NCBI GenBank assembly: GCA_009877105.1
Contig: WXFD01000023.1
Span: forward strand, 37,728 to 101,727
Length of the DNA stretch: 64,000 bases
Source of the DNA: Bacteroidales bacterium
Lineage (GTDB): Bacteria; Bacteroidota; Bacteroidia; Bacteroidales; VadinHA17
Direction: 5' to 3'
The position numbers were made by a program, and so were the translations under genes. The notes under the pieces were generated by a model. The model had not been told where the DNA came from. It made no database searches and saw only the letters and a list, made by a program, of their open reading frames with translations. Shown piece by piece: positions 17,236-26,300 of this stretch. Every line of letters begins with the position of its first letter. The stretch's first letter is position 1.

Positions 17236-18861
17236 TTATTCCATGAACGGATATCTGAAATCCGTTGATGGTATCAGGGTTTCCTTGATGGTGCGGGGGC
17301 TGACCCAGCGTATGAGATTAAGAAAACTTCCAGCCTTATCATTTGTACCTGAGGCTCTTGATCCGCCAAAAGGCTGTTGTCCGACCATTGCTCCCGTGGG
17401 TTTGTCGTTTATATAGAAGTTACCGGCAGCGTATCTTAGTGTATTGCATGCCTGCAGGACGGAGTATTTGTCGTTGCTGAAGATCGACCCGGTCAGTCCG
17501 AAAGGAGATGTTTCATCGCATAATTTCAGTATCTCTTCAAACCGGTCGTCTTCATAAACGTAGATTGTTATAACTGGTCCGAAGATCTCTTCCTGCATGG
17601 TCACAAAGTGAGGATTGGTTGTTAGGATGACAGTAGGATCGATGAAGAAACCGGTTGATTTATCTCCCTTCCCGCCGACAATGATTTCACAATCACGTGA
17701 ATCATGTGCAGTTTTTATGTAACTCATGATCTTTTCATAGGAGTTTTCGTCGATAACGGCATTAATGAAGTTCCTGAAATCAGTGACATCGCCCGATTTC
17801 ATTTCGGCAATCATATTCAGGAGCAGTTCCTTCGTCGTTTGCCAGATGGAGGCCGGTATGTAAGCCCGCGATGCGGCAGAGCATTTCTGTCCCTGATATT
17901 CAAAGGCGCCCCTGGCTATGGCTGTTGCAAGTTCTTCCGGATTTGCAGAATGGTGTGCGACAATGAAGTTTTTACCTCCCGTTTCACCGACAATCTTAGG
18001 GTACGATCTGTAGATGCTGAGATTGTCGGCAACCTGTTTCCACAAGCTGTTGAAGGTATGGTTCGAACCGGTGAAATGAATTCCTGCAAGATCCCTGTGT
18101 TTCATAACCACGCTGCTGATAAGCGGGCCTGATCCGGGTACGAAATTGATCACTCCGTCGGGCAGCCCTGCCATTTTCAGGATTTTCATCAGATAGTAAT
18201 TTGAAAGCAGGGAGGTGGTTGCCGGTTTCCAGACCGTGGTATTTCCCATTAGGGCAACACTGGTATTAAGGTTGGAAGCTATTGAAGTAAAGTTGAAAGG
18301 AGAAATTGTGTAAACAAATCCCTCCAGTGGCCGGTATTCGATCCGGTTAATACTGAGCTTGTCGGACAATGGTTGTTCGCCATAGATTATGGAGGTGAAA
18401 AAGGCATTGAACCTGAGAAAATCTACGGTTTCACAAACCGCATCTATCTCAGCCTGATTGACATTTTTCCCCTGGCCAAGCATTGTGGCGGCATTCAGAA
18501 CATACCTGTACTTCTTTGAAATCAGCTCGGCAGCTTTGATCATGACAGAGGCCCTGTCAATCCAAGCCATGGTCATCCAGTCTTTTTTTGCAGCCAGTGC
18601 TGACTCAATTGCCAGTCTGACCTCCTTCTCACCGGCAATATGATATGTTCCAAGAATATGACCATGGTCAGTCGGCTTTGTCACTTTCCCGGTTTTCCCG
18701 GTACGGATCTCCTGCCCGCCGATGATCAGCGGGATCTCAACAACCTTGTTGTTCTGCAGCTCAAGCTCTTTTTCCAGGAGCTTTCTCTCCGCACTTCCCC
18801 GAGTATAGGAAAGTATGGGTTCGTTCCTTGGTTCCCTGAAACTGTAAATGGCGTTGTTCAT
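17236..18861 (-). CDS. pruA: L-glutamate gamma-semialdehyde (1-pyrroline-5-carboxylate) dehydrogenase
   Basis: A 541-residue aldehyde dehydrogenase. The catalytic cysteine is in GQKCSAASR (about residues 327-335), the general-base glutamate in VGETGGKNF (about 292), the cofactor region in SPFNFTSIA and GSGPLISSV, and the C-terminal QQPFGGSRASGTNDKAG is diagnostic for the P5C dehydrogenase group (group 2). It oxidises glutamate semialdehyde to glutamate with NAD+ in proline or arginine breakdown. There is no proline dehydrogenase domain, as in the single-function enzyme. The gene is alone on its strand and divergent from corA with about 200 bases between. Confidence 0.92.
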   Translation of the reverse strand: MNNAIYSFREPRNEPILSYTRGSAERKLLEKELELQNNKVVEIPLIIGGQEIRTGKTGKVTKPTDHGHILGTYHIAGEKEVRLAIESALAAKKDWMTMAWIDRASVMIKAAELISKKYRYVLNAATMLGQGKNVNQAEIDAVCETVDFLRFNAFFTSIIYGEQPLSDKLSINRIEYRPLEGFVYTISPFNFTSIASNLNTSVALMGNTTVWKPATTSLLSNYYLMKILKMAGLPDGVINFVPGSGPLISSVVMKHRDLAGIHFTGSNHTFNSLWKQVADNLSIYRSYPKIVGETGGKNFIVAHHSANPEELATAIARGAFEYQGQKCSAASRAYIPASIWQTTKELLLNMIAEMKSGDVTDFRNFINAVIDENSYEKIMSYIKTAHDSRDCEIIVGGKGDKSTGFFIDPTVILTTNPHFVTMQEEIFGPVITIYVYEDDRFEEILKLCDETSPFGLTGSIFSNDKYSVLQACNTLRYAAGNFYINDKPTGAMVGQQPFGGSRASGTNDKAGSFLNLIRWVSPRTIKETLIPSTDFRYPFME

Positions 18862-19060
18862 GGCATTGATATTTGGTTCTCAGAAGATTAACATTGCACA
18901 CTTATTTTGGTTCAGGCTAGCCTGAATGTCTGGCTGTTATACAACTACACTCAATCTAAATTGCTTATCCCCCTTCGTCCGGCATCAAACTTTTTCGTAA
19001 TTTGGATACTTCTTTAATCAAATATCAGCTTTGTTTTTTTAATAATTAAAGACATTGATC

Positions 19061-20125
19061 ATGACTGAGTCAAAATTCTATCACATTTCTTCCTCAGGGC
19101 TCATTTACAGGGTCAACACGCTGGAAGAGGCAGTTAAATCACTGGATGAGGACGGTTTTATATGGCTCGACTATTACAACCCCGAAAAGAAGGATATCAG
19201 CATCCTGACAGACATTATTGGTATTCACCCTTTATCTGTGGAAGACTGCTTTGATGAAAAGCAGGTTCCCAAGATCGAGTATTTTCACAACAACACCTTC
19301 ATTCTTTTCAATGCTCTCAGCTATAAGGATAAAACTCTCTACCTGGATGAAGTTAACCTGTTCATAGGCAGCAACTTTCTCATCACGATCAGCGGTCATG
19401 ACGCTGACGGAAGGATGCCGCTGAAAAACATTTCAATCGAGGCTGAGCATAACATCATGAATGTAAAAAATGGCCCCGCATATCTTTTGCATGTTGTGCT
19501 TGATCACCTTGTGGATGAGAAATATATTGCCTTCGATACCATGGAAGATGAACTCGAGGAAGCTGAAGAAACACTCCTGGATGATGTTTCTGTTTTCCAC
19601 CCCATGCAGCTTGTTCATCTGAGAAGGAAGCTGGTAAGCCTGCGTAAAAGTCTTTATCATGAGCGTGAGATCCTGGTAAAGATAAACAGGCTCGACTGTC
19701 CCTTCATTCCTGAAAAAACAATGGCTCAGTACCGGGACATTTATGACCACCTTTCAAAATTCTTTGAGCTGACTGAGACATACAGGGAACTGGAAACGAG
19801 TTTAATGGAGCTTTACACTTCGCTTTTGAACAATAAAATGACGCTTGCTTCAAATGAAACAAATATCACTGTTAAACGATTAACAGTGATAACCACGGTA
19901 TTCCTGCCCCTTACCCTCATTGCCAGCATTGGCGGAATGTCAGAATGGACAATGATAACCGGAGGGGAGGCCAACTGGAAGACCTCCTATGCCATATTGT
20001 TAATTTTTATGATAATTATGGGCGGGCTGAGTTACTATTTCATCCGGGCGATTGAAAAAGGAATCTTTCTGTCGGGAAAGAAAAAACGAAATGAAAATCA
20101 GTCAGTTTCTGACATGCCGGCATAG
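19061..20125 (+). CDS. corA: CorA-family divalent metal ion transporter with a GMS variant of the GMN motif
   Basis: A 354-residue protein from the ATG at 19061 (a TTG two codons earlier is less likely). A soluble N-terminal domain with many acidic residues (VLDHLVDEKYIAFDTMEDELEEAEE) and a long stalk helix precede two membrane segments: VITTVFLPLTLIASIGG and SYAILLIFMIIMGGLSYYFI, then a basic tail. The selectivity loop reads G292-M293-S294 followed by EWTM, whereas canonical CorA has GMN. CorA forms pentamers that carry Mg2+ or Co2+; the Asn-to-Ser change may shift selectivity. The gene converges on the DUF2007 gene with a 28-base overlap at their 3' ends. Confidence 0.85.
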   Translation: MTESKFYHISSSGLIYRVNTLEEAVKSLDEDGFIWLDYYNPEKKDISILTDIIGIHPLSVEDCFDEKQVPKIEYFHNNTFILFNALSYKDKTLYLDEVNLFIGSNFLITISGHDADGRMPLKNISIEAEHNIMNVKNGPAYLLHVVLDHLVDEKYIAFDTMEDELEEAEETLLDDVSVFHPMQLVHLRRKLVSLRKSLYHEREILVKINRLDCPFIPEKTMAQYRDIYDHLSKFFELTETYRELETSLMELYTSLLNNKMTLASNETNITVKRLTVITTVFLPLTLIASIGGMSEWTMITGGEANWKTSYAILLIFMIIMGGLSYYFIRAIEKGIFLSGKKKRNENQSVSDMPA

Positions 20126-20322
20126 ATTTTCAGGATCTCGTCCCTGTGTTCCTCTGGAGCCAGGAGCTGGCCCCAGCCCGACTGCATCTGCCACAGGCCG
20201 TCATACACAGAATCATGGAACGACCTGATCATGTGAGGGATGTTCCTTTCATTCAGCAGCCCGTCAATAAGACCGGCTTCCATTTCATTGTTAAGTATGA
20301 GGATCTCAACGGTTTGACTCAT
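20098..20322 (-). CDS. DUF2007-like putative signal-transducing protein
   Basis: A 74-residue protein with the DUF2007 pattern: a short ferredoxin-like fold with VEILILNNEMEAGLIDGLLNERNIPHMIRS, then a variable loop, then LLAPEEHRDEILKIYAGM. Function is unknown; the family is small and soluble. It begins 5 bases after the NUDIX gene stop, so the two form an operon. Its 3' end overlaps the end of corA on the opposite strand, which leaves no room for a terminator between them. Confidence 0.65.
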   Translation of the reverse strand: MSQTVEILILNNEMEAGLIDGLLNERNIPHMIRSFHDSVYDGLWQMQSGWGQLLAPEEHRDEILKIYAGMSETD

Positions 20323-20327
20323 AATAA

Positions 20328-20861
20328 TCAGATTGAATTGATATTTCCGTAATTTATGAATTCTTTCATTATCAAAGTGAATTCATGTTCAAAGTTAGGT
20401 GTGAAAATTCCACGGCCGAGATTTGAGATGATTTCTTCAGTTGGCCAGAACCTTCCATCGTCAATTTCATCCCTGTTTATAACCGGCGGTTCATTCGAGG
20501 AGCCTTTGAAGCTGTATACAAGCTCCTTTTCAACAGGAGATTCCCATATATACCTCAGGTTCAGATCATACCTAAAAATACTGATTCCAAGCTCCTCAAG
20601 CACCTCCCTTCTGAGAGCATCATCGACATTCTCACCCGGATCCATATGACCACCGGCTGATGTGTCCCAGAAACCGGGCAGAAGATCTTTTGTCAGCGCG
20701 CGCTTCTGAAGGAACAGATCTCCTTTCTCATTGAACAGATGAAAATGTACAACAGGATGCAGCAGCTTGCTTTTTCCGTCGTGGCAAACACTGCGGGGCG
20801 CGGCCGATATTGTTTTTCCTTCCTCGTCGACAACCGGGATCCATTCCCCGGAAACATTCAT
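20328..20861 (-). CDS. NUDIX hydrolase, isopentenyl-diphosphate isomerase-like
   Basis: About 177 residues. The full NUDIX box GHMDPGENVDDALRREVLEELGI is split here as GHMDPGE, then seven residues, then REVLEELGI, with all catalytic acidic residues present. The front part, VVDEEGKTISAAPRSVCHDGKSKL followed by LHPVVHFHLFNEKGDLFLQKR, is typical of the branch annotated as IPP isomerase-like or as general nucleotide hydrolase. It lacks an obvious Cys-Glu isomerase pair, so I favour hydrolase. Start codons at 20867 and 20891 are also in frame; the ATG at 20861 (MNVSGEW) is chosen because a near-consensus -7 element lies just upstream, at about 20890. Confidence 0.8.
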   Translation of the reverse strand: MNVSGEWIPVVDEEGKTISAAPRSVCHDGKSKLLHPVVHFHLFNEKGDLFLQKRALTKDLLPGFWDTSAGGHMDPGENVDDALRREVLEELGISIFRYDLNLRYIWESPVEKELVYSFKGSSNEPPVINRDEIDDGRFWPTEEIISNLGRGIFTPNFEHEFTLIMKEFINYGNINSI

Positions 20862-21016
20862 TTGCATGAGCCTGCTTTTATTGAGGAACAAATATGGTCA
20901 CGGAATTGTTATGAAACAAGTCAAAAGATTGAGCTTATTACTCCGGGGGCAGATCATCAGGTGTAACCGGCTGAATTACAGTAAACGCTACGGGTACACC
21001 AACAAAATTCAAAAGT

Positions 21017-23359
21017 TCAGTTTTTACCGACTATTGTAAACCGGGAACTGATTCTGTTTCCATCTTCATCATACACAGTCAGAATATGGTTTCCTGTACC
21101 GGCAAGGATTTCGACCTGGTGAATATTCCTGGTTGTACCCAGGTAGCTTTCATCAATATGCCAGAATACCCGTCTGGAAGGATTTCTGTGGACAATTTCG
21201 GCAACAAGCTTGGTAGGTTCGCCGGTATGATCGCGCGGTATGAAGATTTTTAATCCGGGTGCGGGATAGATGAATTCCATGAATGTGCCGGTTTTTTCGC
21301 CGCCACAATCTTTCGCAAAAGGAGGCAGGGACCTGTATTCCGGGTGTTTTCTTTTGTAGTAGAATTCCATTGCAGGAGGAAGAATAAACCATGGTTCATT
21401 GACTATTTCTGAAGGTGCAGCGCAATCTGCGGTAACCTGGTACGTGCGTGACTTGTTGAGGTGAACCATTGAATGAAACGGACACATCCCGCTTTTAAGG
21501 CCTTCGATGCATACCGGGATCTCCCTTGTATCGGGGCAATCAGGTCCGGCCCTGTAGCCGCTTTTGGTGCAGACCACAATATTTGTCATTTCCTCCCATG
21601 GAGGGGTAAACCAGGGACCGGTTTCCATCAGACCTGCAATGTCAAATAGGATTGGTGCTGCGACGGCTGTTCCGGTGAGTCCCGGCCTGCCTTCCCCATT
21701 GGCATTGCCAACCCATATTCCGATAACATAGGCAGGGGTACTTCCCACGGCCCAGGCATCCCTGAAGCCAAAACTTGTGCCAGTTTTCCATGCAAGGGTC
21801 CTGGATGATGTGAAATACTGCCATCCTGCTTCCGTATCGGGACGATTAACTTTCTGCAGCGCTTCATAAGTCAGCCATACAGAAGCGGCAGACAGGGGAG
21901 CTTTGCCGGCATCTTTCCCTCTGGATTTCTTCGTGTCGCTGATCAATATCAACGGAGAGTGGAAGTCCGATCGGGAATATTCCTGGCTTTGCCCCGCCTT
22001 CCTGAGTATCCTTGACATTGAAGCATAGACTCCAGTGAGTTCCCACAATGAAGTTTCACCACCTCCCAGGATAAGCGAGAGACCGTAATGCTCCGCAGGC
22101 ATGGTGAAAGTTGTGAATCCTGTTTCCCTGAGCAATTCTAGAAATTTTTCAGGGCTATATTCCTGCAGCATTCTGACTGCCGGGATGTTAAGTGATTGCG
22201 AGAGGGCGGTTCCTGCGGTTACGGCACCGCTGTAACTCTTGTCGAAATTTTCGGGTGAGAAACCCGGGAAGCGTGCAGGAGTATCGGCAATTAGTGTGTT
22301 GGGCAGCAGATCCCCTGATTGCTGCATTGCTGCATAGAGTATTGGTTTAAGGATACTTCCTGTACTTCTCTGTGATCTGATGATATCGACATCACCACCG
22401 TGAAATGCAGCATTTCCGGTTGTGCTGTTGCCGGCATAGGCCAGAACCTCCCCCGACTCCACACTTACCACCAGGGCTGCGGAATTGAAGATCTGGTTGC
22501 CTTCAAGTTTTTTCTGATGCAATTCCATTATTGCAGAGACCCTCTCCTGGAGCCTGAAATCGACAGAGGTTCTCACACGTTCTCCTTTTCGCGTCACATT
22601 GAAATAATCAGTGAGGTGAGGAGCTGCTGACGGCAGTTTGTCGGGTTCGGAAAGAAGCGGTTCTTCAAGTGCCAGTTCAAGGGTGAGGGAGTCGATAAAA
22701 TTCCTTTCTTTCAGGCGGTGTAGGAGGCTATTGCGTTTTTCCCTGAGTTTTTCCCGGTTCCTTCCCGGATGAATAAGAGCGGGTGAATTGGGAAGCACTG
22801 CAAGCGAAGCGGCTTCCGCCCAGGTGATCTCGGAAGGCAGTTTGCCGGTGTACCTCCAGGCAGCTGCATCAAGTCCGACGATATTGCCTCCGAAAGGAGC
22901 ATTTGCAGCATACATTTCAAGGATCTTCTTCTTTGATCTCAGCATTTCAAGCTTGATGGCAGAAACGATCTCGATAGCCTTCCTGAGATAGGTGCGTGGT
23001 TTGTTACCCCCCGCCAGCCTCGCTGTCTGCATTGTGATGGTCGAACCTCCGGCCCTGATCTCATGATGCTTCGAGTTGATGACGAAGGCGTGTATGAGCG
23101 ATACGGGATTAACCCCCGGGTGAAAATAGAAATACCTGTCCTCATAGGTAAGTATTGCTTTCCTGAACTTTTCCGGGACGGCATCCCCTGGAGGGAATCT
23201 CCATTGTCCGTCGGAGGCGATCCTGGCACCGAGGAGTGTGTGATCCCGGGCCTCCACAACCGTCGACAGCGGATTATTGAATCGGGGCAAAGGGGCAAGC
23301 AAAATCGGGATGATCACCATCCCGGCAGCAGTCAGTATGATTATGAACTTCCTACTCAA
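21017..23359 (-). CDS. pbpC: Penicillin-binding protein 1C, bifunctional transglycosylase/transpeptidase
   Basis: A 780-residue membrane-anchored periplasmic enzyme. One N-terminal membrane segment (residues 5-24) is followed by a glycosyltransferase-51 domain with EDRYFYFHPGV at about 73-83 (catalytic Glu) and GGSTITMQTARL at about 104-115. The transpeptidase domain has SxxK in STGSILKP near residue 333 and KTGTSFGFRDAW near 520. The C-terminal BiPBP_C domain typical of PBP1C follows. It polymerises and cross-links peptidoglycan. The start is a TTG at 23359 that overlaps the alpha-2-macroglobulin stop by 8 bases, so the two are translationally coupled, the same partnership as E. coli pbpC and yfhM. 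Confidence 0.92.
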   Translation of the reverse strand: MSRKFIIILTAAGMVIIPILLAPLPRFNNPLSTVVEARDHTLLGARIASDGQWRFPPGDAVPEKFRKAILTYEDRYFYFHPGVNPVSLIHAFVINSKHHEIRAGGSTITMQTARLAGGNKPRTYLRKAIEIVSAIKLEMLRSKKKILEMYAANAPFGGNIVGLDAAAWRYTGKLPSEITWAEAASLAVLPNSPALIHPGRNREKLREKRNSLLHRLKERNFIDSLTLELALEEPLLSEPDKLPSAAPHLTDYFNVTRKGERVRTSVDFRLQERVSAIMELHQKKLEGNQIFNSAALVVSVESGEVLAYAGNSTTGNAAFHGGDVDIIRSQRSTGSILKPILYAAMQQSGDLLPNTLIADTPARFPGFSPENFDKSYSGAVTAGTALSQSLNIPAVRMLQEYSPEKFLELLRETGFTTFTMPAEHYGLSLILGGGETSLWELTGVYASMSRILRKAGQSQEYSRSDFHSPLILISDTKKSRGKDAGKAPLSAASVWLTYEALQKVNRPDTEAGWQYFTSSRTLAWKTGTSFGFRDAWAVGSTPAYVIGIWVGNANGEGRPGLTGTAVAAPILFDIAGLMETGPWFTPPWEEMTNIVVCTKSGYRAGPDCPDTREIPVCIEGLKSGMCPFHSMVHLNKSRTYQVTADCAAPSEIVNEPWFILPPAMEFYYKRKHPEYRSLPPFAKDCGGEKTGTFMEFIYPAPGLKIFIPRDHTGEPTKLVAEIVHRNPSRRVFWHIDESYLGTTRNIHQVEILAGTGNHILTVYDEDGNRISSRFTIVGKN

Positions 23360-26300
23360 TGCCGTTATCCGTGACTTTTACCTTGCCGCCCGGGATACGT
23401 GAATAGCAGCTTTCCGAATACATGGCCTCGCACCAAACCGGAGGCTGATGGAATTCCCCTTTGTAAGCGGCATTGAGGATAAGCAAATAAGTTTTGCTTT
23501 CACCCTGGTTCAGGCTGAAATAGGTGTTCACCCGGTCGTCCCTGAAATCGCGGTGGTCATAAACGCTTTCCTGTATTCCGTAATTGGCCTCAAACAGCCG
23601 GGTGTTCTGTATTTCCCATCCCGAGGGGACCATCTGTGTTAAGGCTATATTGTCGAGATTCAGGAACGTTTTATTCGTCACTTTCACAACCATCATGAAA
23701 TCAGTTCCCTGTACCAGGTTTCTGTGATCAATCTGCTTCAGTTCCATGTTGAGGTACTCAACACTCATGGTCAGTCCTTTTTCGGTCTGGGTGGCATCAG
23801 AAACCAGCGGAATCCCTTTCCTGACCAGGTTTGCATAAACGGGTTGGTCAGAGATGTTTTCCACAACAAGCCTGTTGGGGCCATTCCTGACCTGGAGCTC
23901 TTTGACGAAGATTTTCTTTTCGGGAACGGAAATCTCGGATTTTTCACCGTTAAGGGAAACGCTGATTTTCGCCGAACCCGGTTTGTCAGCGGAGACCAGC
24001 TGAGAGTATTTCATGTATGAAAACAATCCCCACGACAATGACTGGGTGCTGAACCAGCCGGCGGTATTCAACTCGTCACAGATTGCTCTTAGCAGGGGAA
24101 GGCCTTCGGCGTCCTTTTTCAGTAGTGTGAGGGTATATAGGATCACGGCCCTGTCGCGCATGCGGCTGCCGTAATAGTATCCGGAATATTCTTCTTCGGT
24201 TCCGGTATTGCGCATGTCGAGCAGCCTGTCAGCGACTTCAGGTTTGCCGGAGGTAGCATAGGCCGCTGCGAGAAGCCATCTGGCCAGGCCGGGGAGATTC
24301 TGAATTTCCCTCATCCTGTTCATTGCACCTCTTTCCGGATCGCCGGCAAGGGCAAGAGTGAAGAGCCTGTATGCCTGATCGTTGGCTGATTGCCTGAATT
24401 TCGGGTCAAAGCGCCAGTCCTGTGCAGTCTTTTTCTGAAACCTTGTCCATTTCTGCCTGAAATTTCCGGGTATGCTGTATCCCGTTCTTTCAGCTTCCGC
24501 CATAAAGTGACCCGCATATGATGTTACCCAGTTATCGGGCTGGTAGTTGCCGGGCCACATTGCGACTCCTCCGCCGGTCATCTGCCTGGAGACCACTTTT
24601 AAAACAGCTTCCTTAATATTTGTTGCAGACTTTTCGGCCTTTGCCCCGTCTCCTGCAATGCTGTGAAGCAATAACTGGGGGAAAGCCGCAGAAATAATCT
24701 GTTCGGTGCAGCCGTGCGGATATTCAAGCAGGTAATCAAGCCATTTATCAAAATTAGCAGCAGGAAGATCGGATAATTCAAGGGTGGCAGCATCGGATCC
24801 TGCGATCCCGAAAGGGTTGAATGAGGTTTCCCATTTTTCACCCCGTTTCAGCAATTTCTGCACGGCTCTGATCTCCGGTGGATTCGGGCTTCGGACGTCG
24901 ATTTCAATCTCATGGACGGCTGTTTCCCCGCCCCCCGATACAGTAACCTTTATCACCTCCTTTCCTGTTTTTTCGGCAGTGGTAAACACAAGCCGGGTAT
25001 CCGTTTCCCCCTGGCCGGCGACGGTGATGCTTTTCACCGGCTCATCGAACTTTATCAGGCTACCGGCTTCTGCCATCAGGTCAAGACTGGTTATATTGCT
25101 TTTCTGAACAAAAACAGTAACCGGCAATGTGACGCGTTCTCCCGGGCTCAGGACCCTGGGGGCGGTCGCAAGTACCATCAGCGGATCCCTCACCAGCAGG
25201 CTCTTTTCGGCACTGCCGAATGCCCTTTCACTGCCTGCGATCACCATTGTTCTTATTGACCCCGTATACTGGGGAAGGGTAATGGTGTGGGTCCTGGATT
25301 TACCCGGCTGAAGAGTGAAGGGTCCGAGGAATTTTATCACCGGCCTGAACCTCTGCGCCTTGCCCGCCGATCTGTCAGTAATGGCTTCATCGCCTCCCGT
25401 GGCAAGAAGCCTTTCCAGGGTTCCCCCGAAAGCACCTAGAACATGGTCGTATACATCCCAGGTCCTGACGCCCAGGGCTTCACGGCCGTAAAAATAACTC
25501 CACGGATCGGGTGTCCTGAAAGCAGTAATATCCAGGAGTCCTTCGTCAACAACAGCCACGGTGTATGTCATCGGCTTCCTGTTTGCCTCACTCACGGTAA
25601 TGTCAAAACTTTTTTGAGAGCGGATCTCATCGGGTGCGGAGATTACCGGATCCAGGCGGGTTGCAGGATCCTCAACCATAACAGGGACAATACCGTAAAG
25701 ACGTATGGGCATGTCGTTCACGGTTTGTGCATGAGGCTGTATTACTGTTACGAATGCATAGCAATTAGGAGCCATGCCGGGTTTTGCCTTAATGCTTACG
25801 ACAGTGTTCCCCTTTGAAGCCGGGGTCCGGATCTCTTCCAGTACTGTTGACGAATTTTCAAGGGTGATTATTGCCCTGGAATTTTCGGGTGCGGGAAAGC
25901 TTAGCCGTATTTCTTCTCCAGGCGCATATTTTTCCTTATCGGTACTCACCGACAGCAGTGTTGCCCCGTCCGCACTGCTTTTCATCCCGTATTCCCACGG
26001 CCAGTCGATAAGTATGATTTTACCCGTTGAATGTCCGCTGGCGGCTGTGGCGCGGATAAGGTATCTGCCCCAGTCATTCCTTCCTATATTGAACCGGAAT
26101 GAGCCTGTACCGTTACTGGTTCGCAGATGATGGGTCAGCACGGGTTTGTAGCTGTTGTTTGAAATGTACGATGCAAGGTTTTCCTCGTCAGATTCCCACC
26201 ACCACCTGTAATTTATCCTGTAGAAGTAAATGTCCACCCGGGTGTCAACCGGTTTTCCCTGGGGGTCGACTGTGGCAATTCTTAACTCATGGTCGGTGTC

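Noticed and set aside
19055..19060. TTG start two codons before the corA ATG
   Set aside because: It would add only two residues, and the ATG at 19061 is a stronger start.
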